NCBI GenBank assembly: GCA_963736695.1
Contig: CAVTPU010000001.1
Location: 372,001-436,000 of the forward strand
Direction of reading: 5' to 3'
DNA from: CAVTPU01 sp963736695
GTDB taxonomy: Bacteria; Actinomycetota; Actinomycetes; Mycobacteriales; Micromonosporaceae
Length of the DNA stretch: 64,000 nt
Part shown: piece by piece, positions 9,027 through 19,310 of the stretch
Position numbering within the stretch: the stretch's first letter is position 1
How the letters are laid out: each line of letters opens with the position of its first letter
The notes under the pieces: generated by a model
What the model was told of the DNA's origin: nothing
The model's input: the letters and a program-made list of their open reading frames with translations, nothing else
Database searches by the model: none
Made by a program: the position numbers and the translations under genes

Positions 9027-9295
9027 CCGTATGCGCGCAACAACGTGATCACCGCGCTGATGGTCAGGTCCCGGGAGAACTCCGAGGGTGGCACGTTCGC
9101 CGCTAACTCGCTCATCAGGATGACCATCACTTCGGCCCGGTCGACGCTGTTGCAGCCCAGGTCGGCCAGGGTCTGGTCGGGGGTGATGGCGACCGGGTCG
9201 ACCTCCGGCACCACGGTGGTCACGGTGCGGCGGATCAGGTCGAGCAGCTCAGCGTCGAACGCGAGTGTCGCCGCGGGGGGCTTGGACTGGGGCAT
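9023..9295 (-). CDS. acyl carrier protein, donor ACP for beta-branching
   Basis: This 90-residue carrier protein has phosphopantetheine Ser50 in LGCNSVDRAEV. It lies between the megasynthase and the decarboxylating KS, overlapping the latter by four bases. By analogy with AcpK/CurB/LnmL-type proteins it should carry malonate, then acetate after decarboxylation, and donate it to the HCS. The Cys just before the Asn-Ser is unusual but not at a catalytic position. Confidence 0.9.
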   Translation of the reverse strand: MPQSKPPAATLAFDAELLDLIRRTVTTVVPEVDPVAITPDQTLADLGCNSVDRAEVMVILMSELAANVPPSEFSRDLTISAVITLLRAYG

Positions 9296-9305
9296 GACTT
9301 CTCCT

Positions 9306-12300
9306 TCACGATCCGACAGACACCGGGTCGTCGAACCCGATGGACAACAGGGATGCGACTAGCACCTCGCCGGTCTCCTGGTCGGCCGGCGGCATGACGG
9401 ACTCGACCGACTGGTCTGGTCGGTCCAGCCACAGCCGGCGCCGGGCGAACCGAGGCGCGGGCAGCGGGGCCCGCACCGGACGAGACGATGTGGGCGCGCC
9501 CCGCACGATGGCGTGCGCGTTGGTGCCGCCCAGCCCGAACGCGCTCACTCCGGCAACCCGCCGCGACGACTCGGCCGGCCACGCGCGTGCGGCGATCGCC
9601 GGATAGAACGGCGACGAACCGAAGTCGAACCGCGGATTGGGTGTGTCACAGAACAGGGTCGGCGGCACGAGCCCGTGCTCCACGGCGAGCACCGCTTTGG
9701 CCAGCCCGGCGATCCCGGCCGCGCTGAGCAGATGTCCCATATTGGACTTCACCGAGCCGATGGCGCAGTAGCCGACCTCGTCGGCGGTCTCCCGGAACAC
9801 CGAGGTCAACGCCTGAAGTTCGATCGGGTCACCGATCATCGTGCCGGTGCCGTGCGCTTCGACCATGCCCACGTCGCCGGCGTTGATTCCCGCGTCGCGC
9901 AAGGCCCGCCGGATCACGGCCGCCTGCGCTCGTGGGTTCGGGGTGGTCAGGCCGACCGTACGGCCGTCGTTGCCGACCGCGACCGCGTCGATGACAGCGC
10001 GAATGCGGTCTCCGTCGGCCAGCGCCCGGTCGAGCGACTTGAGCAACAGCACGCCGCACCCTTCGCCGGGCACGAACCCATCCGCCGTCGCGTCGAATGT
10101 CCGACAGACACCGGTCGGCGAGAGTGCCCTGGCGGCGCTGAAGGCAAGGTGGACCTGTTCGTCGAGCAACACATCCACCCCCGCGACGAGGGCCGCCACC
10201 GACTCTCCGGCGACGATGCTGCGCAACGCGAGTTGCACCGCGACCAGCGCGGACGAGCAGGCGCTGTCGACCACCAGGTTGGGGCCGGTCAGATCCCACT
10301 GCTGGGCCACCCGAGCGGCCAGGAAGTTCTGATCGGCGCCGAACGCCGCCGTGCCACCCCGCACCCCGACCCGATGCCGGTAGTCGGACAGCCGCGCACC
10401 GACGAACACTCCGACGTCACGGCCGGCGACTTCGTCGGCGGCCCAGCCGGCGTCGGCCAGACAGGTCGCGACACCTTCCAGCACCAGTCGAATGCCCGGG
10501 TCGAGTGTTGTGGCTTCTTCGTCGGTGAGCCCGAACCAGTCCGGGTCGAACAGCTCGATCCCGTCCAGGTAGCCGCCCCAGCGGCTCATCGAATAGCCCG
10601 GGGCGTGTTCGGGCCGATAGAGCGCGCCGGCGTCCCAGCGGCTGGGCGGCACGTCGGTCACCGCATGGCGGCCCTGCCGCAGCAGGTCCCAGAATGCGTC
10701 TGTGTCGGCAGCGCCGGGGAATCGGCAGGACATGCCGACGATGGCGATCCGGCCCCGGTTGACGGCGGCGGACACGTTGTCGGACACGTCGAGCGACGCC
10801 GACCGCTCCGCGCCGAGGCCCGCCACGTTGGGGACCACCTTGACGCGATGAGCGGGAGCGGGGCGATCCGGGTCGTTCGCACCGAGGTGGGCGGCGAGCT
10901 CGGACAACGTCGGGTGGTCCAGCAGCGTCGAGGGCGCGATTGGTCGGCCGAGGCGGGCCTCCAGCGCCACCACCAGGTCGGCGATGAGCACGGAGTCGAT
11001 GCCGAGGTCACCGAATGGGGCGTGCGCGTCGAGATCGTCCCGGCTGACCCCGACCGTGGCGGCGAACACCTCGGTCAGCCAGTTCGGCACCACCGCCGCT
11101 ACCGGCGCAGCGAACGCGGGCGGCGGCTCCGACGGACGCGGCTCGGTCCGGACGGGGTTGCTCAACAGTGCCGTGATGTCGCCGCCAGGCAGCACCACGA
11201 GATTCGCCGGGGCGCCACCGGCGAGCACCGCGTCGAGCACCCGCAGCCCCTCGTCGACGCTGATCGTGCCTGGCCCGTCGCCGCCGCCGCTCATCCCGAC
11301 CTCTCCCCAACTCGGCCAGTTGATCGAGCACATACCACTCGCCCCGGTCCGGGCCGAGGTGCTGGCGTGCCGGTCAAGATAGGCGTTCGCCGCGGCGTAG
11401 TCGGCCACCCCCACAGCCAACCGGGGGGAGACCGCGGCCAGCGACGAGAAGGAGACCACGAAGGCGGGCTGGTCGTCCTGGCATAGCCGAGTAAGCGTAC
11501 GGATGCCGTCGATTTTCGGGGTGAGAACCGCCGCCACACTTTCCCGGTCTTTGTGTGACAACGAGCCGACCTTGGCCATCCGACCGGCGCAGTGGACGAT
11601 CCCGCCGACCGGACCGAGTTCGGCCCGCACCCGGCTCAGGAACGCGGCCAGCGGTGCGGATTCCAACGGCCCACAGTGCACGTTGACCCGCACGCCTCGC
11701 TGCTCGAGCAGACGTACCTGTGCCACCACGCCCCGCTGATGCCCATCGAGCTGGGCGGTGTGCCAGCGTTCGCGCGGCGGCAGATCACGGTAGCCAAGCA
11801 GGGCGATGGCCCGGGCGCCGCGCTCGGCCAGATGGGTTGCGACGGCCGCGCCGATGCCCCCGGTGCCTCCGCTGACCACATAGCACCTGTCGGGGTCCAG
11901 TCGCGGCGTCGTGCCGGGAAGTCGTGCCGGCGTGAGGTCGGGTGCGAACCGATGCCCGGCCCGCCAACACACCAGCGCCTCGCCGTCCACACTGGACCAT
12001 TCCGCTCGGACGGCGCCGGCGGCCCGGTGCGGGTCACCGAGGTCAAGGTCGACCACCGTCGCGGTCAGTGTCCGCGACTCGGCCGCCGCCGCCCAGACGA
12101 ACCCGGCCAGCGAAGCTCCGACAAGGGTCGGCTCAGGCTCACCGGAACCGGTCGGCTCCGGCGGGTCATAGACGCCGCTGACCAGGTGCAGCAGCCGGAC
12201 CGCGCGGCGGGCGGCCGCGAGCTCCCGGATCACCGCGAGCCGAGCCGGCCAGGACTGGTCTCCGGCGTCGGTCAGGTCGGTCAGGTCGACCACACCGGCC

Positions 12301-15300
12301 AGGTCGGGGGTGGTGGCGAGCGCGTCGCGGACGAACCTCGCCGCGTCGTCCTCGGTGGCGAACGCGGGTTCATGGGACACGTCCATCCGCACCAGGGCGA
12401 CGCCGGTGCCGAACGTGTGGGCCAGTGCCAGTGTCATCGCGTCCTGCCCGGCCCCGTGCAGGCACCACACGGTTCCCCGAACCGGTGTCACCACGGGCGT
12501 TTCAGTCCGACCCCAGGTCTTTCGCAACAATGCCGGACCGTCCAGAGTGGCCGGCGCTTCTGGCACCCAGTGCGCGTTCCGGGCGAACGGATATGACGGC
12601 AATCCGACGAGTCGAACCGATCCGCGCCGGTGGCGGGACGACCAGTCAACCTCGGCACCCGAGACCCAACGGGTGGCTAGCGCCCGCAGATCGTCCGGAT
12701 GCGGGTCGCCGACTCCGTCACCGACCCCGTCACCGGTCGCGCGCCGGGCGGCGCGTCCCACGACGACGGGTCCCTCATCTCCACCGACATACCGGCGAAG
12801 TGCGTCAATCACCTCGTCCCGGCCGGTGACCACCACTGCCAACCGGTGCGGCAACGGTTCACGACCTACCTGCAATGTGTACGCGACGTCGGCGAGCGGA
12901 AGGCTGTCGCCGCGCGCCTCGATCGTGTCGGCGAGCCGGCGCGCGGCCTGTCGCAGCCCGCGCTCGTCACGGGCCGAGAGGACCACCACATATGGCCCGG
13001 GTGGCACGGCGGTCCGGGCGGGCGCCGGCGGGGCCTCCTGCACCACCACGTGCGCGTTGGACCCGCCGGCGCCGAACGAACTGACGCACGCCCGCAGCGG
13101 CGTCGCCGACCGCCGCGGCCACGGAGTCAAGTCACGCTGCAGTCGGAACGGGGTGCGGTCCCAGTCGATGGCCGGGTTGGGCCGATCCACGTGCAGGGTG
13201 GGCACCAGGGTGCGATGCCTCAGTTGCAGCACCACTTTGGACACACCGGCGATTCCGGCGGCGCCCTCCAAGTGACCGATGTTCGACTTGACCGAACCGA
13301 TCGCGCAACTGGCCGGCGGCAGACCGGCGAAGACCCTCTCCAGCCCGGCGATCTCCACCGGATCGCCGAGTCGGGTGCCGGTGCCGTGCGCCTCGACATA
13401 TCCCACGGTGGCCGGGTCGACGCCGGCCCGGGCCAACGCGTCCGCGATCACCTCGGCCTGCGCGGCCGGATCGGGCACCGTGTAGCCGTTGGTCCGCCCG
13501 CCATGGTTGACCGCCGTGCCTTTGATCACGGCGTGGACGCGGTCGCCGTCGGCCAACGCGGCGGCGAGCGGCTTGAGCAGCACCGCGCCCACTCCCTCGC
13601 CGGGGGCGAACCCGTCGCCCCCGTCCCCGAAGGCCCGGCAGCGGTGGTCGTGCGAGGTCATCCGCATCCGCGCCTGCTCGATGAACTTGTTCGGATGCAG
13701 AGACAGGTTGACGCCGCCCGCCAGGGCCAGGGCGCACTCCCCGGCCCGCAGCGACGCGACGGCCAGATGCAAGGCGGTCAGCGATCCGGAGCACATGGTG
13801 TCGACGGTCATGCTCGGGCCTCGCAGGTCCAGTGCGTGCGACACCCGGTTCGCGATGCCCGCCACGGACGAGTCGGTGCTCACCAGCCGTCCGCGCGTGG
13901 ACTGTTCCACCCCGAAGAACGGATACTCGCTATACATGGTGGCGGCGAACACCCCGACCCGACTGTTGTGCGCGGCGCGCAGCCGCGTCCGCGGATAGCC
14001 GGCGTCGTCAAGGGTCTGCCACACCACTTCGAGGAACAGTCGCTCCTGTGGGTCCATGAGGTCGGCGTCGCGGCCGGCTATGCCGAACAACAGCGGATCG
14101 AACTCGTCCACGCCGTCGAGGAACGCGCCCTTCATCAGGTGTGTCGGCCAGTCGGGTCGGGCTCGCGACGAGGGCAGGTCGCCGATGGCGTCGCGGCCGT
14201 GGGCGAGCAGCTGCCAGAACGCGTCCAGGTCGGCTGCGCCCGGATATCGGCCGGCGATGCCGATGATGGCGACATCGGTCAAACCGGCGGTCTCGGCCGC
14301 ATCGGTCGACCACGTCTCCCGGCGGGCGCCGGCGAGCCAGCCGGCCACGCCCGCCAGGGTCCGGTGCGCGAAGAGCATCTCCACGGTCGGCTCGGCGCAG
14401 CCGACCAGCGCGCCGTCGCGGTCGTTGGCCAACGCGGCCACCAGGCTGACCACGAGAGCCGAGGTGAGGCCGAGTTCCTCCAGCGGCTGATCGGGGTTGA
14501 TGCGATCCACGGCGATGCCGGACACCTGGGCATATCGGGCGATGAGGGTGTGAAGGATCGCTCCTTCGGCGGATGTTGAGGCCGCAGGTGATGGGCCCGG
14601 CGACGCGACACCACCGGCGACCCAGTGCCGCTGCCGCTCGAACGGATAGGTCGGCAACGCGACCCGCCGAGCGGGGACCGGCCACAGTGCGGCCCAGTCC
14701 ACTTCACGCCCATCCAGCCACGCGGTGGCGACGCGGACCGGGTCGGTCGAGTGAGCGGCCGTGCCGTCGTCGACCCGGCCGCCGATCACCGCCGACCGCA
14801 CCCGATCGTCGGGGCGAGCATCCACGTACGCCGTGAGTGCCTGAACCACACCACCCAGGTCCGGGCTGCACACCACCAACCGGTGCGCCAACGCCACCCG
14901 ACCGGTCTGCAGGGTGAACGCAAGATCGACCAGCGTGGGCGGGTCCTCCGTCAGCCGGTCGCGAAGCGTCGCCGCCAGTTCCCTCAGCGCCGATGCCGTC
15001 GCGGCGGAGAGCGGACACACGGTCGCCGCCGGATGGTCCGGTGCGGCGACCGCTGACACGGGCGTCGCCACCGGTCGCACCAGCACGTGCGCGGACGAAC
15101 CGCCCGCGCCGACTGCGTTGATCAGTGCCAGCCTCGACCCGGTCCACGGCTGAGGATCGGTCACCACCCGGACCGACGTTGACGCCCAACTCGCAAGTGT
15201 GACACCCGACCGGACCGGGGTCGGCGCCAGTTGGTCGTGACGCATCTGCAGCAAAACCTTGACGAGCTGGGACAGGCCCGCGGCCGCCTCCAGGTGACCG

Positions 15301-18300
15301 AGATTGGCCTTGACCGTGCTGATCGGCACCGGGTGAACCTGTTGTTCACCGAACAGCTCGACCAACGCCTCAAGTTCGGCTGTGTCGGCCACCGACGCCC
15401 CCGCGGCGGCGCACTCGACATAGCCAACATCGGCCGGACGCGCCCCGGCCTGCTCGATCGCGTGGCGCATCGCGCTGGTCAGTTCCGCGACCGCGGGAAC
15501 GCCGAACCGGCCCGAATGACCGCTGTGCGCGACCCAGGTGCCGGCGACCATCGCATATGGAGTGTCTCCGTCGGCCCGCGCGGCGTGCCACGGTCGCAGT
15601 AACACACAGCCGTATCCCTCGCCCGGAGACCAGCCGGTCGAGTCCGGATCGAACGCCCCACCGACCGGGTTGTCGGCCACCAGACCCCACGAATGGAGAA
15701 GGTCGGCGTGGTGCGGGTGCAGCAACAGGTTGACCGCGCAGACGACCGCCGCGTCGCACTCGCCGTGCCGGATGCTCTGCGCGGCCAGGTGCACGGCGGT
15801 CAACGCCGACGAGCATGACGTGTCCACGGCCAGGCTCGGCCCACGAAAACCGAAGTAGTGCGAGATGCGATTCGCGATGTCGGACGCGGTCGAGCCGGCC
15901 TGAGCCACCCCCGTGGCGACCGCCGCGTCCGCGCCGACCAGCTCGTAGTCGTGCCACATCGCGGCCACGAACACGCCGATCCGGTCGCCGCGACGCCGCA
16001 GCGAGCTCGCGGTGTGGCCGGCGTGTTCCAGGCACTGCCAGACGCTGGTGAGCAGCAGCCGCAACTGGGGGTCGAGCGTGGCCGCCTCGGCCGGAGCGAT
16101 GTGAAACAGGAGGCTGTCGAACTCATCCACAGTGTCCAGATAACCGCCGACCAGGTCGGCGCGGCCACCGATGCCGGGCCGCGTCGCGGGCGGCCGGCCT
16201 AACGCGGAGGTCCCGGATCGCAGCAACCGCCACAGCTGATCGGGGTCGTCCGCGCCCGGAAAGCGCCCGGACAGGCCGACGATCGCGACCTCGACCGACG
16301 GAACAGCCACAACAGGCGCGGAGTCACCAGACGCGGCGTCAAGGGTCGCGGAGTCAACGGACGTGGCAGCGCCGGCGATGAAACCGAGCAGGAAGCGATG
16401 TCCATCGTCTCCGGCGATCGCCGGCCGCAACCGGTCGAAGGACAACGCGCCGATCGGACACAGCGAGACCCCCGTCTCTGGCTGTGCCTGCATGAGCAGC
16501 TGGGCCATGTGTCCGGCTTCGATGGCGAGATAGCGTTCGGCGTCATCGCGATAGAGCGGGGTGATGCCTCGGGTCTGCCCGATCAGATAGAGCTCGAAGC
16601 CGGCGTGGTCATATATCGGCCGGTTGTAATAGAAGTGCACGCCCCGATCCAGTCGGTCCGCGTCGCCGACCCGCTCCAACACATGGTGCTCGGCGCGGTA
16701 GTAGTAGACGCCGGCCGGGAGTCCAGTCACCCCGTCCGGCTTGACGTGCACATAGGTCTGCACCGCATAGGTGTCTCCCGCCGACGGATAGAGTCGCCGC
16801 GCCACGCCGTCCACCGTGGACTCGCCGAGCAGTGCGAGCAGTTTGTCCACTGTCGACAGCGGCACCGGGCCGGCAGCGAATCCGCGCCGGGTGGCCCGGG
16901 CCCGATAGTGTTCGTCGAACCGCACGGTCCCTGGCAGTCGGACGCTGTCTGCCGACGCGGCCGTCGGCCGCACGTTGTGATGGGCCGCCTTGAACTGGGC
17001 ACGCTCTTCGGGCGAGAAGAACTCGATCGCGGCCGGCGGGGCGTTGTCGGGCGTTGCACCGTCGGGCGTTGCCGTTGACTCCGGACCCGCCGGGGTTGAA
17101 CCGGCCGACGGTGGACCGGCCGGTGTCACAGTCGCACCGAGCGCGGCTCCCAGGTGCCGGGCGATGCCGGCCACCGTCGGGTCGGCCAGCATCACGGAGA
17201 TGGGGATGCGGTGCCCATGCGCATGGTGCATCGCGGAGGAGATCTGGACCAAGGTGAACGACGTCGCGCCCTGATCCCAGATATCACCGTACGGGTCGAA
17301 TGTCTCCACCTCGAGCAGGTCGGCGAAGTGCGTCGCTATCTCGTCGCGCAGTCCGGCCTCGTCCACCCCAACCGGCGTGGCCACAGGCTGAGCAGTGACC
17401 TCGGTCCCGGAAGCGGGCAACGGCCATGGCAACGCGTCACGGTCGAGTTTGCCGTTTGCGGTCGCCGGAAAACCTGACAGGAAGGCGATCAGGTTGGGCA
17501 CCATGTAGTCGGGCAGACTCCGCGCCGCGTACTCGCGCAGCTCCCGGGCAGTGGGGTTCGCCCCCGCCACGCTGATGACATAGGCCACGAGCCGCCGGTC
17601 GCCGCCGTCGCCGCGGGCGAGCACCACGACGTCGCGCACCTCCGGATGCAGGCGCAGCCGGTGTTCGACCTCACCCAGTTCAACCCGGAACCCACGGATC
17701 TTGACTTGCCCGTCGAGCCGACCCAGGAACGTGATGGTGCCATCAGGCGCATACGCGGCCCGGTCGCCGGTGCGATACATGCGATCGTCGTTGCGAGCCC
17801 CGTATGGATCGGTGACGAACCGCTCCGCGGTCACCTCGGGCGCGTGGACATAGCCCTGCGCCAGACACTCCCCCGCGATATACAGATCCCCCTCGGTGCC
17901 CGGCGGGCACGGGCGAAGCTGACCATCCAGCACATAATAGCGACAATTGTCGATCGGCACTCCGTACGGAATGCTTCGCCAACTGGGGTCGACACTGCCC
18001 ACCTCGAAGTAGTTGGACCACACGGTGGCCTCCGTCGCGCCGCCGAGACTGACCAGTCGCACGCCGGGAAAGGCTCCCCGCAGCACGTCCGGCAACGGCA
18101 ACGGGGTGTAGTCACCGCTGAGGAAGACCAGCCGAAGACCTCCCCGGGCGAACGGCGCGACACCGTCGGTCGAGGCGTCACCGACCGGCAGCAGCGCGGC
18201 CACCTGGGCCAGCGTCGTGGGCGCCGAGTTCCAGAACGTGATGCCGGCCGAACCCAACACCTCCAGCAACGCCGCCGGGTCACGTTGTTCGTGCTCATCG

Positions 18301-19310
18301 GCCAGATAGAGGCTCGCCCCACTGCCCAGCACGCCGAAGATGTCATAGACGGACAGATCGAACCCGAGCGAGGTCACGGCGAGCCCGACGTCGCCAGGAT
18401 GCAGTGGATAGGTTCGACGGCACCAGGCCAACAGGTTCGACACCGCCCGGTGTGTCACCGCGACTCCCTTGGGCGCGCCGGTGCTGCCCGACGTGAAGAT
18501 GACATATGCCGTCGCGTCCGACCTCGCCACCGACTCCGGGTCTCCCGGGTCGCCGGGCGCGGCGATGTCATCGTCGATGTGGCGCACGACGACACCGTCC
18601 GGCAACGCCAACCCAGGCGTGTCCATCGTGGACAACACGAGCGTGGCCCCACCGCTGGCGAGCATGGTGGCGACCCGGTCGGCTGGCAGCGATGGTTCGA
18701 CCGGCAGATAGGTGGCGCCCGCCTTCACCACCCCCAGCACCGCCGCGATCATTTCGGAACCGCGACGAACCCGCACCCCAACCACCGAACCGACGCCGAC
18801 CCCGGCCGCGGCCAGGCCATGCGCTATTCGGTTGGCCTGCGCGTTCAGGTCGCCGAAGCTGATCCGCGTGGTCGCGGTGCGCACAGCCACCGCGTCCGGC
18901 CGGTGCGCCGCACGCCGCTGGAATGACTCGTGAATCAGCCGGTCGGTGGGAAAGTCACGTGCCGTGTCGTTCCAGCCGTAGACCACCATCCGGTAGTCGT
19001 CGACCGACAGCGGCGCCGGATCGACCGCGACCACCGCCACCGCATCGGGGTCGGCGAGCAGTCGCCGCACCGACCGGACGAACCTCACGAACGCCGCACC
19101 GAGCCAGCCCGGCGGAAAAGCAGCCGGATCAGCGTCCCATCCGATCGCCAGCCGGTCCCCGTCCGCGGTGGCCACACAGTCCAACGCCACGCCGGGCGTA
19201 CAACTGGCCCATGGCCCGTCGGACACGCCTGGCGGAACCGGCCACGACGACAGATCGACCACGCTGCTGTAGACAACCGAGAATCCGTCCGCGCCGGCCT
19301 CGCCCCGCAA
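9306..19310 (-). CDS. hybrid NRPS/trans-AT PKS megasynthase: (Cy end)-A-PCP-Ox-KS0-ACP-KS-KR-ACP-KS
   Basis: This continuous frame of 3334 codons (TTG at 19310) is the bulk of a larger gene broken further upstream. Approximate domains by residue: end of a heterocyclisation domain 1-80; adenylation 125-620 (TSGSTGAPKG near 275; pocket residues read D-L-Y-N-L-S-L-V, the cysteine code); PCP Ser near 685; McbC/SagB-like FMN oxidase 800-990; KS 1015-1430 with Cys near 1163 but the HGTGT His replaced (ECAAAGAS near 1298), so non-extending; ACP near 1618; KS 1650-2080 with Cys, HGTGT and KSNIGH intact; ketoreductase about 2100-2700 with GGTGGIG near 2485 and Tyr in ADYAAANAY; ACP near 2773; a final KS 2830-3280. 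No AT domain exists. Predicted chemistry is Cys to thiazoline to thiazole, then two-carbon extensions using a trans-acting AT. Confidence 0.93.
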   Translation of the reverse strand: MRGEAGADGFSVVYSSVVDLSSWPVPPGVSDGPWASCTPGVALDCVATADGDRLAIGWDADPAAFPPGWLGAAFVRFVRSVRRLLADPDAVAVVAVDPAPLSVDDYRMVVYGWNDTARDFPTDRLIHESFQRRAAHRPDAVAVRTATTRISFGDLNAQANRIAHGLAAAGVGVGSVVGVRVRRGSEMIAAVLGVVKAGATYLPVEPSLPADRVATMLASGGATLVLSTMDTPGLALPDGVVVRHIDDDIAAPGDPGDPESVARSDATAYVIFTSGSTGAPKGVAVTHRAVSNLLAWCRRTYPLHPGDVGLAVTSLGFDLSVYDIFGVLGSGASLYLADEHEQRDPAALLEVLGSAGITFWNSAPTTLAQVAALLPVGDASTDGVAPFARGGLRLVFLSGDYTPLPLPDVLRGAFPGVRLVSLGGATEATVWSNYFEVGSVDPSWRSIPYGVPIDNCRYYVLDGQLRPCPPGTEGDLYIAGECLAQGYVHAPEVTAERFVTDPYGARNDDRMYRTGDRAAYAPDGTITFLGRLDGQVKIRGFRVELGEVEHRLRLHPEVRDVVVLARGDGGDRRLVAYVISVAGANPTARELREYAARSLPDYMVPNLIAFLSGFPATANGKLDRDALPWPLPASGTEVTAQPVATPVGVDEAGLRDEIATHFADLLEVETFDPYGDIWDQGATSFTLVQISSAMHHAHGHRIPISVMLADPTVAGIARHLGAALGATVTPAGPPSAGSTPAGPESTATPDGATPDNAPPAAIEFFSPEERAQFKAAHHNVRPTAASADSVRLPGTVRFDEHYRARATRRGFAAGPVPLSTVDKLLALLGESTVDGVARRLYPSAGDTYAVQTYVHVKPDGVTGLPAGVYYYRAEHHVLERVGDADRLDRGVHFYYNRPIYDHAGFELYLIGQTRGITPLYRDDAERYLAIEAGHMAQLLMQAQPETGVSLCPIGALSFDRLRPAIAGDDGHRFLLGFIAGAATSVDSATLDAASGDSAPVVAVPSVEVAIVGLSGRFPGADDPDQLWRLLRSGTSALGRPPATRPGIGGRADLVGGYLDTVDEFDSLLFHIAPAEAATLDPQLRLLLTSVWQCLEHAGHTASSLRRRGDRIGVFVAAMWHDYELVGADAAVATGVAQAGSTASDIANRISHYFGFRGPSLAVDTSCSSALTAVHLAAQSIRHGECDAAVVCAVNLLLHPHHADLLHSWGLVADNPVGGAFDPDSTGWSPGEGYGCVLLRPWHAARADGDTPYAMVAGTWVAHSGHSGRFGVPAVAELTSAMRHAIEQAGARPADVGYVECAAAGASVADTAELEALVELFGEQQVHPVPISTVKANLGHLEAAAGLSQLVKVLLQMRHDQLAPTPVRSGVTLASWASTSVRVVTDPQPWTGSRLALINAVGAGGSSAHVLVRPVATPVSAVAAPDHPAATVCPLSAATASALRELAATLRDRLTEDPPTLVDLAFTLQTGRVALAHRLVVCSPDLGGVVQALTAYVDARPDDRVRSAVIGGRVDDGTAAHSTDPVRVATAWLDGREVDWAALWPVPARRVALPTYPFERQRHWVAGGVASPGPSPAASTSAEGAILHTLIARYAQVSGIAVDRINPDQPLEELGLTSALVVSLVAALANDRDGALVGCAEPTVEMLFAHRTLAGVAGWLAGARRETWSTDAAETAGLTDVAIIGIAGRYPGAADLDAFWQLLAHGRDAIGDLPSSRARPDWPTHLMKGAFLDGVDEFDPLLFGIAGRDADLMDPQERLFLEVVWQTLDDAGYPRTRLRAAHNSRVGVFAATMYSEYPFFGVEQSTRGRLVSTDSSVAGIANRVSHALDLRGPSMTVDTMCSGSLTALHLAVASLRAGECALALAGGVNLSLHPNKFIEQARMRMTSHDHRCRAFGDGGDGFAPGEGVGAVLLKPLAAALADGDRVHAVIKGTAVNHGGRTNGYTVPDPAAQAEVIADALARAGVDPATVGYVEAHGTGTRLGDPVEIAGLERVFAGLPPASCAIGSVKSNIGHLEGAAGIAGVSKVVLQLRHRTLVPTLHVDRPNPAIDWDRTPFRLQRDLTPWPRRSATPLRACVSSFGAGGSNAHVVVQEAPPAPARTAVPPGPYVVVLSARDERGLRQAARRLADTIEARGDSLPLADVAYTLQVGREPLPHRLAVVVTGRDEVIDALRRYVGGDEGPVVVGRAARRATGDGVGDGVGDPHPDDLRALATRWVSGAEVDWSSRHRRGSVRLVGLPSYPFARNAHWVPEAPATLDGPALLRKTWGRTETPVVTPVRGTVWCLHGAGQDAMTLALAHTFGTGVALVRMDVSHEPAFATEDDAARFVRDALATTPDLAGVVDLTDLTDAGDQSWPARLAVIRELAAARRAVRLLHLVSGVYDPPEPTGSGEPEPTLVGASLAGFVWAAAAESRTLTATVVDLDLGDPHRAAGAVRAEWSSVDGEALVCWRAGHRFAPDLTPARLPGTTPRLDPDRCYVVSGGTGGIGAAVATHLAERGARAIALLGYRDLPPRERWHTAQLDGHQRGVVAQVRLLEQRGVRVNVHCGPLESAPLAAFLSRVRAELGPVGGIVHCAGRMAKVGSLSHKDRESVAAVLTPKIDGIRTLTRLCQDDQPAFVVSFSSLAAVSPRLAVGVADYAAANAYLDRHASTSARTGASGMCSINWPSWGEVGMSGGGDGPGTISVDEGLRVLDAVLAGGAPANLVVLPGGDITALLSNPVRTEPRPSEPPPAFAAPVAAVVPNWLTEVFAATVGVSRDDLDAHAPFGDLGIDSVLIADLVVALEARLGRPIAPSTLLDHPTLSELAAHLGANDPDRPAPAHRVKVVPNVAGLGAERSASLDVSDNVSAAVNRGRIAIVGMSCRFPGAADTDAFWDLLRQGRHAVTDVPPSRWDAGALYRPEHAPGYSMSRWGGYLDGIELFDPDWFGLTDEEATTLDPGIRLVLEGVATCLADAGWAADEVAGRDVGVFVGARLSDYRHRVGVRGGTAAFGADQNFLAARVAQQWDLTGPNLVVDSACSSALVAVQLALRSIVAGESVAALVAGVDVLLDEQVHLAFSAARALSPTGVCRTFDATADGFVPGEGCGVLLLKSLDRALADGDRIRAVIDAVAVGNDGRTVGLTTPNPRAQAAVIRRALRDAGINAGDVGMVEAHGTGTMIGDPIELQALTSVFRETADEVGYCAIGSVKSNMGHLLSAAGIAGLAKAVLAVEHGLVPPTLFCDTPNPRFDFGSSPFYPAIAARAWPAESSRRVAGVSAFGLGGTNAHAIVRGAPTSSRPVRAPLPAPRFARRRLWLDRPDQSVESVMPPADQETGEVLVASLLSIGFDDPVSVGS

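Noticed and set aside
9513..14579. Long plus-strand open frames opposite the megasynthase
   Set aside because: They are antisense to clear KS, KR and ACP domains, have Arg/Gly-rich composition and no ribosome sites; in GC-rich DNA such shadows are expected.
12500..15200. Acyltransferase domain after a KS
   Set aside because: The regions after the first and second KS contain only linker ending in YPFxR motifs, ACP or ketoreductase sequence; no GHSxG with AFHS/HAFH motif was found in the megasynthase.
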